A stretch of DNA of 64,000 nt, from NCBI GenBank assembly GCA_947652115.1, contig OX393562.1, positions 11,030,146-11,094,145 on the forward strand. The letters are read 5' to 3'. The notes below the pieces were generated by a model that worked only from the letters and a program-made list of their open reading frames with translations, ran no database searches and was not told the origin of the DNA. Position 1 is the stretch's first letter; each line of letters starts with the position of its first letter. The DNA comes from Blastomussa wellsi. Taxonomy: Eukaryota > Cnidaria > Anthozoa > Scleractinia > Plerogyridae. Positions 39,601 through 54,600 of the stretch are shown here, piece by piece. A program made the position numbers and the translations under genes.

Positions 39601-42600
39601 AAATATCCTAATACCGTGTAGCATGATTATTTTGCAGTTTTTAATTTTTGGGGATTTTGTGGATTCTCCCTGATCCACAAGAATCAAATCCCTCAGAATG
39701 AAATCCCGCAAAAAAATTTACTCTGGAGTAACAATGGACATAAATAAGCGTTAAGGATACGGAACAGGTTCGCGGGTCAAGTTCGTTCAAAATTGTGATT
39801 TTTACTGTACATAAACTGTGTGTATTTTTCTTTCTTTTACAAAAAAACAGAAATCCAAAATCTTTTTTCACTCCGGAGTTATTGTGAATTTCCTTTTGTG
39901 CGCGACTCATTGCATCACACTTTAAAGGTGTCGAGCTGTCAACACTGCTAGATCAAACACGGGAAATTTCTGTCGTTGCAGTACAGTTTTGGCAGGAGAT
40001 TTTGGATGGAGAGAGAAAAGAACAGAAAAAAAGCGAGAAAAAAGTCCTTGGGTTCCAAAGGCTGATCGGTGGTACCGTAAAAAGAACCAGGGAATTTTTG
40101 CGAAATGTAGAAATGCTGGCAGAAAGCGACAAATTGTCACAAATTGCTACTAATTTGGATACTTTCCTGGGCTTCCGCAAGCAGAAAAAACAAAAAAAAA
40201 ATGTCAAAGAATTCTATTGAACCAGGCGAAGGTTTGGATTCCGGAATGGTGGATTCTCGGCATTCTTTATTGGACGAATCTGTTGAAATATCACCCGACA
40301 ACAGCTACAAATTCATACTATTATAAAAGAACACAAGACTGAAGATACGATACACGAAACAATACAGTACTGCTATCCAATGTCTCTTAACCTCAGAATA
40401 TTAGAAGGTTCTTCCCGTATGCACTGGTACACGGACAGAAAAGAAGGAAAAGCAATCATAAACAAATATTTTATAGATGAGTGCTACATACCCTGCTTCA
40501 CGCATTTCGGAGAGCACGCTTTTCCTATCGGTGGCTTGCTAGCAATTTTCGTTCGCCTTTTTTGAAGCCCTTGTACTCTTTGGTGATCTTTTTCCTCTCA
40601 CTGGGCCGGAGATTGTTCAGTGTTTTTCCCATCGAAGTCAAAACCCACAAGACATTACCACGTTATAATTCTGCCTCAGAATTGTCAGCAAAGGTTACTT
40701 TGATCTTGAAATAATATCTACCACCACTTTCCCGCGAGTTTCGCGAGATTGAACCTGATTGGTACATTAAGGCGATAAACTGGAAAACCACTCCCCGTAG
40801 GAGTGCTATGTTTACGAAACTTTATTTGCCGTATTTCTCGGCAAAATTTTTCGTGAAGTTTGTCATCTTTGAGCGGCTGGTTTGCATATGAGAATTCATC
40901 GTAGAAGAGTGAAATTTTGCTCAATGGTACATGAATCCCTATTCTCCAAAAGTGTGTCGGGCTTTAGCTTATTTGTTTTTCGTTTTGAAGATAAAAGTCC
41001 AAATGCTGTGTCAATCCGAGAAAAGTACGTGAACAAACTTTGAATTATAATGACTTTTTTTTGAGAGCTAATCTAACGATTCCCTGACACACTTTTAAAG
41101 CCAAACATGTGCTTAACGGACTGCAGCTTCTCTTATATTTAATTTTACCAGTTAAAAACATTTCCACGACATTCTTGGTTCTATAATCTTTAAAATGATG
41201 TATAGGTTTAGGCCCTTCCCACAAATTACGAGCACGTGAGGATCTTTTTCCACAAAGCACCCGCGAACCTGTTCAGTAACCTTAACTGAACTTGTAAAAA
41301 AGTTATTATGTGAATGTATATATATATATATTTTAATTGTCCTTTTCTTAATTAATTTATTTACACAAAAAAAACTTCATTACAGCAAATTATATTATGT
41401 ACTTAAAACTCACTTCATTACTTAATTACGTTACATTTCAACCTATAATACAGTTCAATGGTATGCTATATTGCGCGATTTAAAAATAATACTTGCGTGT
41501 CGTCATTGCCTCCTTTTAAAAGTATTAATTTAACGAAAGGGAAAACAGAATCAGAGAAGAGCACATTTCTCTATTTGCCATTGCAACAATATTTTAGTTT
41601 GGAATTCTTTGTGTATCGGTTTTTTCTCAAAACACTTACAGTTGTACACATATTGTTTCAAGAGGATAACAAATAAATTGTAGTCTGCGTCTTGGGTATT
41701 CGGATAGTTGATGAAAGTCTGGTATTTCGTTGAAGGCAATTTGCTCGTTGGAAAGTTTAATTTCGGTGTCGTTTACGCGGCTAAACCACAATAACGCTTC
41801 AGAATAAAAAGATTTTGTCTCGGGGCAATCTAAAAAGGTATGCTCTATTGAGTCTGAATTAGGGCAAAAGGTACAAGTTGCCTCATCGGGTGCTTGAAAT
41901 TTGAGTAGTTCTTTTTTGGTTACTATAATTCTATGTAATAACTTAAAGGAAAACTGTCTTAATTTATTGTCTCCTGTTGATTGATATATAAAGGAAAATT
42001 TGCTTTTCCATTGTGTGTAACTATCGGCAAAGTTATGCAAATATATATTATGTGAATATAAAAGGAAGCATCTTCCGATTGAGCTTCACTGTACTACTGT
42101 TTTGTAGCATCCAGCAAGTAATTAAATTTGAAAATGTTTAATATGAAGTCTCCTTCCTTGTTGATGTTCTGCTGCTTGAACAGAAAATCGCAAAAATTAA
42201 CTCCCAGCTAGCAGAAATTTCAGTCACCTCAAACTGCAAACAAAATGTGTTTGTGAAAAACAAAAAATTGCCAATCCACCACTAAAACTCCCACAAAAGT
42301 TTGCATCTACAGTGGTACACCATCCGAAATTGCCATAATGTAAAGCACATAGTTTGGCAAAATCAGGGCTTGAAATTGCAACTGATATGCTCACATTGCG
42401 ACCAAATGTTTCCCTAAAACTTCCCCTTTAGTTGTAACTTTGAACCCAAATTAATGATGAATATTAATTCTTTCATGTCTTTCTTAAAAAGGAAATCTTC
42501 AAATTTGTGGACAAAATCCTGCCCAATTTACCCTTGACATTACGTACTGCATGATTCAGTTGATCATGAGATGCCACTACAGCATTTGCTTTGAAATTAC

Positions 42601-45600
42601 TACACAATGGAACCCACCAATCCGTGAAACAAGCCTGAATTTTGTCCTTCCTGCCCTACCTACTTGCGTCTGTGAACTCCAACTGCCACTTTGTTGAATG
42701 CAAAGTACAACTCAAAGAAAATTTGGTTAAAAGAAATGTACTATAAAGGGAGATGTAGCATTTAAGCGATAATTAATATTTTCTGTTACTTTATTATTAC
42801 AATTAAAAGTTACATCTCCCTCAGCTCGTTTGGTAGAATTTGTAATTTATGCATTATTTAAAACAACTTAATGTCAACTTGTCTCAAGAGCAGGGGTTCC
42901 TTTTAAATGAAAACTTTATGTTTTTGCTGCAGATAATTCTTGGAGCACAGTTCAACAATAGTACTGACACTTGAAAATCCAGCACGCCAGGCTTTGGAAT
43001 TTATAGTATTTGTCAACAAAAGTGGGTTAAGCAGTAATACTAAAATTCAAGCACATTCCATGGATAGGTGGTTTTCATAGTATATATTGCTGGCGAACGT
43101 TGGTGCTCCCACTTTGAAAATATAATAAACAACGTACTGTAGAGAGTGATTGATTAAGAAGTCGGCATGCAGTGCAAGTGATAATCATTTCGTACACTAT
43201 TAAAAGAAATAGAACAAAAGTTGCAATAATAACATCATAACCTTGTTTATCATTTGTAAGCACATTATTAATTCTTTTCAAATACTATTCGGTTATAAGG
43301 CGCACTCGGCTATAAGCCGCACCCCTAACTCGGAAACTTGATTGTGTTATGTTTTCATACTGAAAATATCACTAAAATACTTGGTTATAAGACGCACCGT
43401 TAACTGGGTAGTAAAGATCCGTCGATAATTATTATTATCAGTGTATGCAGCCAAATTGAAATTCGGCCTCGTCAAAACAAACGCTGTGTGGGCCGCAACG
43501 GCCCTGAAGCTGATGGGTTCAAGTGATGAATTTAAACCAATCAGATTACGTTCAGGCCGTTTGAAGAGGGAAAACCATCGAGGTGCGTACGAGCGAACAG
43601 CAAGCTTTGAAGTACTGTTTCACACAAAACGAATAGCTTTCAGAGAGAAAAATTGGTCTACTTGTTATAAATTGGAAGAATGCAGAGAAAAAATCCAGAT
43701 TTAGACTTGAAGATAGGCAAAAGCACAATCCAGAAGAAACAAAGAAAGCAAGTTCATCGTTCGATTGATACATACGGTTGAGCAAAGTTAGCTCGGCTGA
43801 AGTACTGCAGGGATTTTACACATAAACAATAATCCCTCAAAACGTCATGTTGATACCCTATTGATTTGTGGTTATTGGCAACTAAAATTTTTGAACTTAC
43901 GACTAAATTATTATAATTGGTTGCAAATTAAAATGGTGACAATATTTTTTTTTAGTTTTGAGCAATGAAAATAGGGGGCATTTGCATTCCCTGTTGCTGG
44001 TATTACCATACTTTAGAGTGGACTGTGTTATCTCTGACCACACAACACAGGGACAAGATCAAACAATAAACATTAGTGAGTTTATTTCGACTGAACAACC
44101 ATTTAAATGTCTTACTGATCTCCAGCTCTTCAAGTTGCCACAACATGAGCAGCATGTGCGAGACATTAATAAACCACGACATTAACAAACCACAACATTA
44201 ATACAGGAAGGCAGAAGCTTTTACCAATTCTGACAGAGAGTAAAGCAAACTAACTAAAGTGTTTGATATCAAGTTTTTGCCAGTCAAAGCATGCATTACA
44301 TAATTGTGACATGTGGTTATGTTCTAGTAAAATTTTATCCTTGGTTCAAATGTTTCAAACTCAGTATCATACATTAATTATTACCATGCCCAAAAACATT
44401 GGAAACTAAAATTTGTACCAAGAATAAAATTGAGCCACAACATGTATTTAATGTTAACAAGCCTTAGCCATACATTCAGCTGCAATATTTATAATCTTAC
44501 ACTTCACTTGCCTGCAATCACAGGATCTTTTTCAGTTAAAATACTGACATTTTCAGTTAACTGAGATAATTCCACAACACTTCCAGGTGAAAAATCCTGT
44601 AAAAATTTAAAACAATGTCTCTGTGAATAACAAAAAGTACAGCATAACTACACAGTGTAGGACTCCAATGATTTCGCTAAATCAGCTCCACACTCCACTC
44701 AAATCATTTTGTGTTTTACTTATATAAACTGTATTGCAAACCTTGTCAGGCAAATAAATCTGATTGAGGTGATTATGGATGTGTTCGATTGACCTTCTTC
44801 CAGAATAAGAATATATTCTGCATTATTCCAGAATAGCTACATGTATTCAATCTTCATGTCAAAGAATTATTATTCCATTAGCAGAATAATGGCCCACGAG
44901 ATAAGATCAAGTTAACAGTTTACTGTCAGGGTTCGTACCTTTTTTGGACTAAAAATTCAACAACTTTTCAAGGGCTCTCATTAAGGGCACATTTTCCATT
45001 TTTCAAGGACTCCACACACTGCAAAATCCAGCATTAATCACCTGCTCATAGTAGCAAGTGTGCCTACCAGACAGGTAAAAACCAGATTGATTGAAATTAG
45101 TGACAAATTTCAAGGACTTTCCAGCACTGACTGCAATTTTGAAGGACTTTTAAGGCCTTGAATTTTTACTCTGAGATTCAAGGACTTTCAAGGTGCATGT
45201 GAACCCTGTTACTGTACAAATAATCTTATATTAAATATATGACAACAACATAGCATCTACGGCAATATTGAAGGCTGCTGTTGTCAGTCCTTCGGAGGCA
45301 TTTATTGAGGTGTTTCTTGTTAAAAAAAACCTGTACATAATGATTTCAAAGACTTTTTGCCCTGGTTTTATCTGCATGACCCAATATCATTGCAACAAAA
45401 AGCCATTCGCAACTTGGGATAAAGTAAAAACCTGCGTAAAAGAATCTCAAATTTAAGAACCTGCAAGGTTAATATTTTCAATTTAGACCCCTTTTACACA
45501 AGAACCTGTTTAGGTTAGAATTTCAAAGCTGGTTCTTATTTTAATCAAATAGAGTCAAAATTTATAGACCAAAGTAATGAAAATGACCCAGAACCCTGGA

Positions 45601-48600
45601 AAAGCCAAGTTCAGATAAATAAATAACATGCCATCTGATTGGCTGGCGGCACTTTTTGTTGATGGATATCTCAGTAAAGGTGAGACATCTTTACAAATCT
45701 TTGAAGGGCAAAAACTCGCAAATTAATAGGGTATGTAGAATTGACGGATTTTAACGAAATTTGGCCAGAACATTCATTAAACATTGAAGAACAAAAACAT
45801 GTCAGGGATTTTTAAAATTTAGGATATTTTTCTTTTGGCAGCTCTGAACACACTCAGTGCTTTATCTTTTAATTGATCTGGGATTTATGAATGTATGTAT
45901 TTCGTGATGTGTAATTAATTGTGGCTAAATAATAAACTGAAACTGAACTGGATTGCACTTACACTTTGATAAAACTGGAGAAAATTTGTTGTACAGCAGT
46001 ATTTTGATTGAAATTCATTAAGAGTTAGAAACACAGCACCAAATGAAAAATACCGGGTATTCTGGGGTATCCTAGCCTCGAATATGTCATTGTGATGTCA
46101 TAGAATCCTAGAGTATTCAAGGCGTATGCAATACGCAAGGTACACATGGAGTATTCAATGAGTATTCAAGTCGAATACCTGGAGTATTCACACATATTCA
46201 ATTTGAATACTTGAGGCACACCTGGAATGTTTAATTTGAATACAGAAAAACAGGCCTTTACCACGCAAGTCGAACAAGAACTCAAACAGGGGGAATTTTA
46301 CAAACATGCGTTTTTTCCATGTCAAAGTAAAAACAACAACAAATATCTAATTATTCCTTGGTTTGCTTTATTTTAACAGACCTCATATCACAACTCACCG
46401 TATCACCCAAACTGCTAGTTGCGTTACTTACAAATTTCATGCGCGCTGGTATTTTCATACAGTAGCTATGAATAAAAGACTTACATTGGAGAAGCTTTTA
46501 ACCGAGAACGGCCATGGCTTAGTTGATAGTAGTATTGATTGTACACCACCACATCAGCGTTGCTGAACTTTTTAATAGTGTTAAAATAAATGCTGTTATT
46601 TATTTATTATTTATAGGATGTTCACTGTGTTCACCATCCCACTGGCATTTAGACCTACACTATTAAACCCAGATGGAAGGTGCGACGGAACAGCTGTCAA
46701 CTGAGGTAGTCGAGGACTTCAACAAGTGCTTCAAAAACATCAATGAGACCCTCCCAACAACTACGATTCTACTTTAGCGAAGAAGCGCAGGAACTTCTGA
46801 GGGAGAACACTGATCAATTTGTTTCTGATGTGAATGACGCCATTCGAGAAGGAAAGGTCTTCGCCACACTTTAAATAATTATAAACATTTCGTCTTATTA
46901 ATTTCAGTTCTTGAAGGAGTTAACAAACACAGCGGCTGCATTAATGTTATGTGGGGGGTTCCAGGGAGGTTTGCAGGGGCACTGCCATGTGCTTTGCTTC
47001 ATTGCCTGCTAGCTTGCTCGCTTTGTTTGCTCGTTACTCGCCTTTTTTGTGATATTGATAGTGATATTGCATTTGCTGCTTGGCCTTCGTAGGAATGTTT
47101 GTATCGCCTTTCCTTCACTTCTTATGCCATCGAGGCGGTCCACGAACAACAGTTTGAGCTCTGCTATGGATTTGGCCTCCGACAATCGCAAATGCGGGGA
47201 TTTCCCGCCAGTCATGTCACAATCCCTGCTTCGAGTTCTGGTTCACAATTCAACTCGCACGTTTCACTTGGTTCATCATCTGGCCCTGGTTTATCCATGG
47301 AGACCTTAACCACTTCCACTGTCAATGCACTTCGACTGCTTCTTGCCATGGCAAATGTAAATCAATCTGTGGTTTCATCTATACCAGCGGCCTTGCATAC
47401 GGTCACGTCATATCCCGCTAGCTTGCTCGCTTTGTTTGCTCGTTACTCGCCTTTCTTGTGATATTGTCTGTTGAAAGTGTTGACATTTGCTGCTTGGCCT
47501 TCGTATCAGTGTTTGCATCGTCTTTTCTTCGCTTATGCCACCGAGGTATGTTGTTCCTTCCTTTGTTAGCACTCTCGCATTGCCATCCGTTTCGTCGCTC
47601 AATTTGCCCTTAAGGTTAAGCTCATCTCCGTTGTCAGCACCGATATCCTCGACATCCTTTGCCGCCAATTTAACATCCCTTGGTTCATCCTCAACACCTT
47701 CCTTCCAACAACCGTTCATTATCAGGCTTGGCTTCTTGCCTGTTCCTTACAAGTTGGTCTCGTAAATTGTCTCGTGAAAGTTTGTTTATCTAGCCGAACT
47801 ACTGTCTGGCAATTTGAAGGATGCCGGATGCCGAGTCGGAATCCCAGCTTCCCTTCTCTGACTCGTGTGTTAAAAATGTGCAAGAAGATCATGGCGCGAC
47901 GTTAGATGTGTTTACAAACTTCAAAGGCCGTGTTTTCCATTATAAACATGGAAAGTTCTTTCTTTGGCACTTGAAATGAAAAGAAGTGACACCGATTGGT
48001 TTTAAGTGGCTCCACAATAGGAAAATATGGAGTAGAGAGTGCTAAAACGTTGCTGATGAAGGATACATCTTGTCCTCCACGGCCATGAAGACATGATGTC
48101 ACGGCGCTTAGCTTAGAAATGTGTTTTGAATGCAAATCATGGACCTGCACGGGGTTGGTGGGGCTTCTCGAGACTTTTGAACACAGAATGGTAATGTACA
48201 ATATTGCATTAAATTTGGATAGAAGTTTTTAGAACGATCGGAAAAGCTGAGTTATAAATTGACTGCTAAAGCTGTCCGCTAAAATTGGGGCTTTCCGCTT
48301 TTAGCGCGCGTGAAGCTGCGTGGAATGCGAATAACCTAATTACGCATGCAGAATTGCTCGGCGGTAAAATTTTCGATATTTTGATTATTTTGAGTACATT
48401 TCTTGCCGTCTTCATAAGTGAAATTTTATTTGAAGCGATGTTTGTTTCAAGTTTCTTTTATGTTTCGGTCTTTGGTTCGGAGTTTTATGCTTTTTGGAGC
48501 GAACAGATTTGGTATATTTGCACGTGCTTATCTGATAAAGACGCAACTTTTGTGTGTAAAAGTTGTATTTATTTAGCCCCTTTCAGTCTTGAGAGTTGTT

Positions 48601-51600
48601 TAAGATTTAGTTCCTTTGCTTAACAAAGTCCTTGCACCGAACTTACAAATCTGCTCTTTGGTCCAATGGCCTCCTGGCCACAGGCCCTCCTTTCTCCAAG
48701 CACTTGTTGGCTTGGAGGATACCTTGGTGGGCTGTGGCAGGGTTGCCATGGTGACCTCCTTGCTGCTGAGGAGATTGCTGCTCTCCTCTGTCGCTACCTT
48801 TACGGCACCTACCCTCCAATACTTCAATTGGCTTCAAGTTTTAAACTGGTATAAATATAATTATTCATCCACTTCGGGAGTGCGGGACTGCTGGACTGCG
48901 GGACTGTGGGAGCGGTAGTTTTACTGGTATAAATATAATGATTCGTCCACTTCGGGAGTGCGGGACTGCGGGAGCACGAGCCCACAATCGCTAATTATCT
49001 TCTCACTGCGGGACCACGGGAGCAGTAAATTAATAATGGTCAAAAGTGGTAGGGTATTCTGAAGTTGCTCCAGCGTTTCTTGTTCGAGTTTGAAATCGAA
49101 ATAATCGAGCGCTATATATGTACAACATCAATGAACCAAAGTCTTTTCCGAGTCCAGTGGCTCATGGCTACAGTACCGCTCAAATGTAAGTTACCACTGT
49201 CTCGCGAGAAACGAGACTCGTATCGCGAGAAACGAGAACTGTCTCGCGAGAAATTTCTCGCTTCTCGCGAGTGCACTGCAAGTAGCAACTTTACGTTCTT
49301 GGGTAGAAAATATCATCGAGCGGACACGTGTCATATCGTTGATTTTTTCGGTGATCGACTTGATCGGAATTTGTTTTGTTTTGTCTGTTCGTGCTGGATA
49401 TCTACATCGGTAGTGCCACGCTCTACCTTGTATAGTTTGAAACCTCGATTGACTTTATAATTACTTGGTTCATAGCATTCACATGCGAAGCAAGGCTTCG
49501 AACATGTAATCTAAGTAAACTATTTATTCACAATGTGAAGCCGCAACGCTTTTGAACATGAAGCCTCCACTGATTTTGTATTCACATGCGAAGCCACACT
49601 TCAACTTTTTATTCTTGTTCTCGTTTTCAGATGTGAGGTCACGCTTCAAACATTCAGTCCAAGTTAACTCTTCATTCACAAAGTAAAGCCGCAACGCTTT
49701 TGAGCAGGAAGCCTCCACTGATTTTGTATTCACATGCGAAGCCACACTTCAAACGCGTAATCAAAGTTAACTTTTTACTCACAAAGTGAAGCCGCAACGC
49801 TTTTGAACATGGAGCCTCGATTGACTTTCTATTTAGTTTTTGTGTTGACACATGAAGCCACGCATCGAACACGTAATCTAATTAAAATTAACTTTTTATT
49901 CAAAGGATAATTTCTGGATGATCTTAGACATACATTGGTAATATAATAATGACGCCACTTCTCCGATCGACAGCGTGGCCAATCGAACTCTTAAAAACAA
50001 AACACACAAATGCACTCTTTCTGTAAATTTGGACTATTTCAGCGTTTGAATCATCCAATTGTGCCAAATAGAACGAGAGATATCGAATACTTTTCAGAGC
50101 TCGCCGGCATGCCGTAAAATTTCAAAGAGCTTTTTCAATTGTCTCACCAGTGAGTGCTGAGAGCAAGCTTTTCCCTGTCAAAAATTGAATGAATGTTAAC
50201 AGCGCATCTTAAAAACTTCGATAATACACTCTTTCTGTAAATTTGGACTATGTCAGCGTTTGAATCATCCAATTGTGCCAAATAAAACCGGACATATCGA
50301 AATAGTTTTCAAGGCTGCCAGTGATTGCCGTGAAGTGTCTTTCGTCGTCTCGTCGGTCGCCATACGCATGGGAAATGGCTTCTCGCGAGTAATATATTCC
50401 ATACTAAACGCTTCAGTGATTCTCGAGAGAAACGAGAACCTTCTCGCGAGAAACGAGACTTGTCTCACAGGAAACGAGACTCGCATTGCGAGAAACGAGA
50501 CTCGTATCGCGAGAAACGAGACTCGTATCGCAAGAAACGAGACGAGAGGTGATAACTTACATTTGAGCGGTACTGTACTTTGATCGCTGGCCATTGCTTA
50601 TTGTTTAAAAAAACTTGGGAATGTAAAGACCAAATAACTTCATTATTCAAGTAGATAATCCATCAAATATTTTTTCGTGCATGCGATTGGCCTAAACACG
50701 TCACATGATGGTGATAAAACTTGGGAATATCTGAGAATATACCACAAGCGATATTCCCCAGGTTTTGAATTTTGAGATTTATGTTCGCATGAATACCAAC
50801 AGAAATGTTTAGGTGTTAGTTTTCAACAAAGGTCTCAGAAATTTGGCGGCCTAATTGAATTTAATATTTGAAGGACAATAAACACAACAGCCTCCGTTTG
50901 GTGTGGAAACATCCTCAGATATTTGACCTTGGACTTATCCTGTTCCTTGAAGCGTCTTGGAACACACACTGATGCTGAGGATATTTCTGTGCCAAATGGA
51001 GGATATTGTTTATTTATTCCAAATATTCTGCTCCCTAGAGCAGAATACTTGGATACTATTCTGTGTATTCAGGTATTAAAAAATAATGTGTCAATGAAAC
51101 AAAAATTCAGGTTATTCCAACCTATTCTTACTCTGGAATAGAGCCAATGGAACACACCCTAAATATACCGGTAACTAGTTTTAAAATTTAAACCACAACA
51201 TACAGTGTATGTAAACACAAGTTACCTCAGCAACTGGAGCAAGTGGTTTACTTGGAGTTAAAGGTTGGCTCAATCCACTGTCTTCCATAAAGGAGAGTGA
51301 ACCCTGCAGTCCAACAAGCACAGCACAAAATTACAAAATTAAGTTAATCAGCAAAATTACAATCATTTGTAATTCAAATGCTATATTACCAGTGTGGTGT
51401 AACCAGACGTTGGTGGTGGTTGAGAGGACAAGGGTCCATGTGGCATTCCTTCACTAGCAAAGGACATGTCCTGCACACAAATAGGAAAACATTGCAACTA
51501 ACATTTACAAACCCTTACACCCACCCATATGACTGTGGTACATGTATTTAAATGGCATCCAGAATAAGGAGTTTGTACGAGATACTAAAAGTATGTGATA

Positions 51601-54600
51601 GACTGTTGCAATGAAAATCATGCATACAACATTAATGTATTTCTTTCAAAAGCTCCAAAAAGACAAAAAATGAACACCAGGTATGATTCCTACCTTTATT
51701 GACGCTTTTTTCAGCTCAAGTTCACATCCATACAAATTCCCATAACTACATTACAGGGGTTTCCAAATGTTTTGAAGTATGGGTCAGCAGCTGAAGAGTG
51801 ACAAGTTAGGGGCCACAAGGCCCCTCAACCTTGGAAGGTCACATTAACTGGTGATATTTCATAAAGTAACCAGCGGAACTCCCAGGGCATGTTAAATTCC
51901 AAGCCCCTGGCATTATCTTGCATGTAAGGGCAACCAACTTTTTTTGGAAAACTAATCTGACAACTGCAATTTATTGTAACTTACAAATTATGTATAATTT
52001 CGCTGAAAATGTGTACTGCTTCACTGTAGCAGGAACCATTTGTCCATGTTTGCTTTATATTATTTATCACAATTAACCTACTGCCTCAATTAAATGGAAG
52101 ATGGGTGCCTGGGGTATCCAGAAGCTTCTACTGTTGGCAGCCAGAATACTGCCCCATGGCTGGCAAATCCCCTTGACCCAGCCATGAGCCCCCCATTCCA
52201 GGCAGCCTGTCAACACTGCTTGAATCAGTGGAAGGAAAACAAGAGGGTTGGGAGGGATCGGCAATCACTGAAGAACACTGCTTGAAACTGCTTCCAACCG
52301 CTTAAGCCTGCGGGCCAAAGGATTACTCCTGAAGCATAGAATGCAAGATGAAAACGCTCCCGCTCGAAAGGACCACTTGAGAGAAACAACAAGCAAACAG
52401 GGTGAGACAAAACTGCAATGAGCCATGTTAGCCTGCACTTGACCGGATGACCGCTGGCCGGAAGCGCCTACTAAGCTTGTGGCGGTTAACTTTGTTAAAT
52501 GTCATTTAAATAAATTAAAACTCTTATCAAATTGAAGGTTAATTTCTTCTGTTGTCTCATTGAAATGTTTGCAGCATACACTGTGGTCAATCCCCCAAAA
52601 TTAGAAACAGGTTGCATTCTTGTGGATGGCATCTCCCCCCCCCCTTACTGAAGTACTTTGCTTCAGACAGTTCTAAGTTCTGCTGGATTGCTTTATCCTT
52701 TTTGAAAAAAAAACTATTAATTAAGTGTTGCCTTGAAAAATGATCAAACATGTGCTGTAAGAATGCTAATTAAGTTATTATTATGATATTTACCTGAGTA
52801 GTAAGATCAGTGTCTGCAACTGAAGATGAACCACTTGGAGTATCTAAAGCATATTTCAATACAAAATATTAGTTACATAATTCTACTTCATTTGTAAATA
52901 GGTACCACAATAAGTAAGTGTATCAAAATCGGAGTTACCATAGCAATATCATGCCCCATACCATAACAACGTAATGCCCCAATTTACACAAGACTGAATA
53001 ACTTGTCATAAGAGATAATTTTGGAAAACCCTTCCTGGCTTTTTGACCTGACATATAGGTTTGCAAAATTTGAAGAATTCTTATAATCGTGATTTCGAGA
53101 AAATTTATGGCAAAGTGTTAAAGTGTTACAAAAACTATTATCATTCAGTTCCTAAATGTTAAACCGTTTGTACACCATGATGTAAGATGATTCTGTAAGA
53201 TGATTCTTGTCTGGCCTGACGCCCCATTTATATGGTCTTGGGTACCCAAGACAACCCTCCCCGGGTTACCCTGAGGGAGCTAACTTTTCACTAAAACGTT
53301 GAAAAATTCTACCAACCGTTTACATGATCCTACCCGAGTTGTCACAAGGGGCGAGTTGTCTCGTCTCGGCAGGTAGGGTAACCCTGGCAAGCAGGACAAC
53401 TTTTTCTCATATAAACACTTTGGCTCGCCAACCCGAGACAACTGACGGCATGGCGAGTATAACGTAATGTCCAGATTTCAGGTTTTTTTAGCACAAATTT
53501 GCACTAAATAAATAAAACTAATTCTAACTTGTCAAAAAAGTTTGTCGGGTGGCCACACTTAGCTGTAAAGGGAGCCTCCACTCTTTTGAAAAATTGACTT
53601 TAAATTGTTTGTAATAATGCCCAAATTTTACCAGACAAAGGATAAATATGATTTAATAGTAGCATCTACTTGTGATGGTTATCGCCATTTCAAATTTTGT
53701 TGTAAAAGTATTGTTTGCATTCTTCAATATCATTGGTCCATTAACAAAAAAGTTGCTATCTTTTGTTCTAAATTAACGTCCTGATTGGTTAATTTTTTCA
53801 AGGTGTCCTGGTTCGAGTAGTCTCCTACGCAGACGTTATTAGGGGATTGCGTTACACTTGTCCCCACTAACGTCTGCCTAACCAAGGCCAACATTGCTTT
53901 CCGCCGCTCCGCCAATCAGTTTTACCAACTAAAATCCGGAAAGCCGACCTTCACCTTGACTGTCGCTAAGCCAATCAGATTTTACCAACTAAAAAACCCC
54001 ACGATGCGTCTCCCGCCGCGAGACACGCAATGAGATCAAACCTGCCAGGGACGATTGATTTTGCTCCAAGTCAGAGATTTCTCTAGTAAATATTATTCAT
54101 TTTAGATGAAAGCAAGTTCTGAATTTACGAAGGGAAACTTATTTACTGAAAGGAAGAGAGATACACTCCTTAATTTATCGACTGGCTACGGTAAGTCGTT
54201 TGTTATGAAGCTTTGCCTTCAGTGTGTTCAACAGTCTTGTTGATCTTCAGTTTTCATATTTTACCCCACAGCTCCGCAAAAAGACAATCCAGCAACGAAT
54301 TGCTGAAGTTCAGCCAAATGAAAAGCTAGCCTATGGGTCAAAGTTTCCACGTTTCAGACTCTAAACGACTGCGTAGTGATTTTGGTGTATGTGCGTCGTT
54401 CATTAATTGTCGGTTGTTCAAACCCAATTTTAAGCAAATGGAGGCTCAAATCAAAGGGCCAATGAACTACCAAAAGGAGAAGTTGAACATATTTTCAAGC
54501 CAGCCTTTTAACCCAGCAGCGCTGGACGTTTTAAATCGTTCTGTGGCAAGTTTGTGGAATAAATGATACAGCGCGGTGAAGTTGTATTCGCCTTGACTGG

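Noticed and set aside
43441..43704. An 87-codon plus-strand frame with protein-like composition
   Set aside because: No domain, no splice signals and no support beyond length.
45960..46020. Possible extra NUP107 exon with a GTAAGT donor
   Set aside because: There is no acceptor AG in reach, and exons 4 and 5 already join in phase without it.
48285..48623. A 112-codon plus-strand open frame with hydrophobic stretches
   Set aside because: No recognisable family, intronic position and ordinary AT-rich composition; chance is the simpler reading.
50260..50583. Open frames with repeated ETRIARN-type peptide
   Set aside because: They are translations of the CTCGCGAGAAACGAGA array inside a transposon.
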